DNA of 5,695 bases, taken from positions 1 through 5,695 of the forward strand of contig QIMA01000366.1 in NCBI GenBank assembly GCA_003233535.1, in the 5' to 3' direction. Shown here piece after piece: positions 5,274-5,695 of this stretch. How positions within the stretch are numbered: position 1 is the stretch's first letter; the number at the start of each line of letters is the position of its first letter. This DNA is from Rhodanobacteraceae bacterium (GTDB lineage: Bacteria; Pseudomonadota; Gammaproteobacteria; Xanthomonadales; SZUA-5). The translations under genes were made by a program, and so were the position numbers. The notes below the pieces were generated by a model. It was given only the letters and a program-made list of their open reading frames with translations. It was not told the DNA's origin and did no database searches.

Positions 5274-5695
5274 ATGATAAACATTTGGGCGATTGTGCTC
5301 ATCACTATAGGTCTGCCGACAACGACCCTGGCTGCCCTCCCCGACGCGCAACCCAAGCACGCCGAACCTTGCGTAGACGGATTCGCCGAAAGTTTCCCGT
5401 GCAGCAACGTTAATTTGCAGGCGCACATCACGAATGCGCAACTAGGCGGCAGCAACGGCAATGACGTCTGGGGCTGGACCGACCCAGACACGGGCAAAGA
5501 ATACGCCCTGATGGGGCTAAGCAACGGCACCGCTTTTGTCGACATCAGCGATCCGGAGTTTCCGATCCGCCTGGGCCTATTGCCAACGCACACGGGCAAT
5601 TCCACTTGGCGTGACATTAAGACGCGCGGCTATTACGCATTCATCGGCTCCGAGGCGGTTGGTCACGGCATGCAGGTGTTTGACCTGCGCAATTT
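5274..5695 (+). CDS. choice-of-anchor B family secreted protein, 3' end missing
   Basis: The first 140 codons of a secreted protein, cut by the right edge. A hydrophobic signal peptide (WAIVLITIGLPTTTLA, cleavage probably after Ala20) leads to PCVDGFAESFPCSNVNL (Cys33 and Cys43, perhaps a disulfide), then GNDVWGWTDPDTGKEYALMG, TAFVDISDP and STWRDIKTRGYYAFIGSEA..HGMQVFDL. These are the conserved opening blocks of choice-of-anchor B proteins, which fold as beta-propellers with LVIVD repeats and end in various surface or sorting anchors. The anchor here would be off the window. Their biochemical role is not established. ATG 5274 lacks a clear Shine-Dalgarno and gives an n-region without positive charge. 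A TTG at 5256 would add VKRTN and a basic n-region, so the true start could be there. Family confidence is high; start confidence is modest. Confidence 0.85.
   Translation, partial: MINIWAIVLITIGLPTTTLAALPDAQPKHAEPCVDGFAESFPCSNVNLQAHITNAQLGGSNGNDVWGWTDPDTGKEYALMGLSNGTAFVDISDPEFPIRLGLLPTHTGNSTWRDIKTRGYYAFIGSEAVGHGMQVFDLRN

Noticed and set aside
5133..5441. N-terminal extension of the small lipoprotein to a start at 5441
   Set aside because: It covers the divergent intergenic region and runs antisense to the secreted-protein gene. The internal ATG 5132 has GAGG at 5 nt and begins a lipoprotein signal peptide.
5216..5617. Minus-strand frame of 133 codons
   Set aside because: Antisense to the choice-of-anchor B gene, which has strong family blocks; no domain in the antisense product.

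Overview
The window looks like chromosomal DNA from a Gram-negative bacterium, most likely a gammaproteobacterium. The pointers are a moderately high G+C content, a SlyD-type FKBP isomerase with a His-rich tail, two lipoproteins with lipoboxes, and clear Shine-Dalgarno sites with ATGA-type gene coupling. This placement is inferred from protein style only. There is no rRNA, tRNA, CRISPR, insertion sequence or phage gene.

Positions 1 to about 4052 read leftwards (minus strand). Transcription order is a SlyD-like peptidyl-prolyl isomerase, a 311-bp stretch that may hold a small CxxC-protein gene, then a tightly coupled trio: an ABC ATPase (GldA/NatA type), a six-helix ABC-2 permease (GldF/NosY type) and a membrane-anchored GldG-family auxiliary protein. 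The GldG-like gene runs off the left edge after 529 codons. The trio should form one inner-membrane complex, with the ATPase driving the permease and the GldG-like protein projecting its large domain into the periplasm. Its substrate is unknown.

Positions 4088 to 4675 read rightwards and encode an NlpC/P60 cell-wall peptidase made as a lipoprotein, divergent from slyD with only 35 bp between the chosen starts. It converges on a 94-residue cysteine-containing lipoprotein of unknown function (4848-5132, minus). The 172 bp between them hold a terminator-like hairpin for each gene and a perfect 7-bp-arm inverted repeat between the two hairpins.

From 5274 to the right edge (plus strand) lies the first 140 codons of a secreted choice-of-anchor B (LVIVD-type) protein, divergent from the small lipoprotein across 141 bp.

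The common theme is the cell envelope. I see no clear evidence of a new multi-gene system. The best leads are the possible 93-residue double-CxxC protein between slyD and the ABC trio, the unassigned substrate of the Gld-like transporter, and the orphan lipoprotein.
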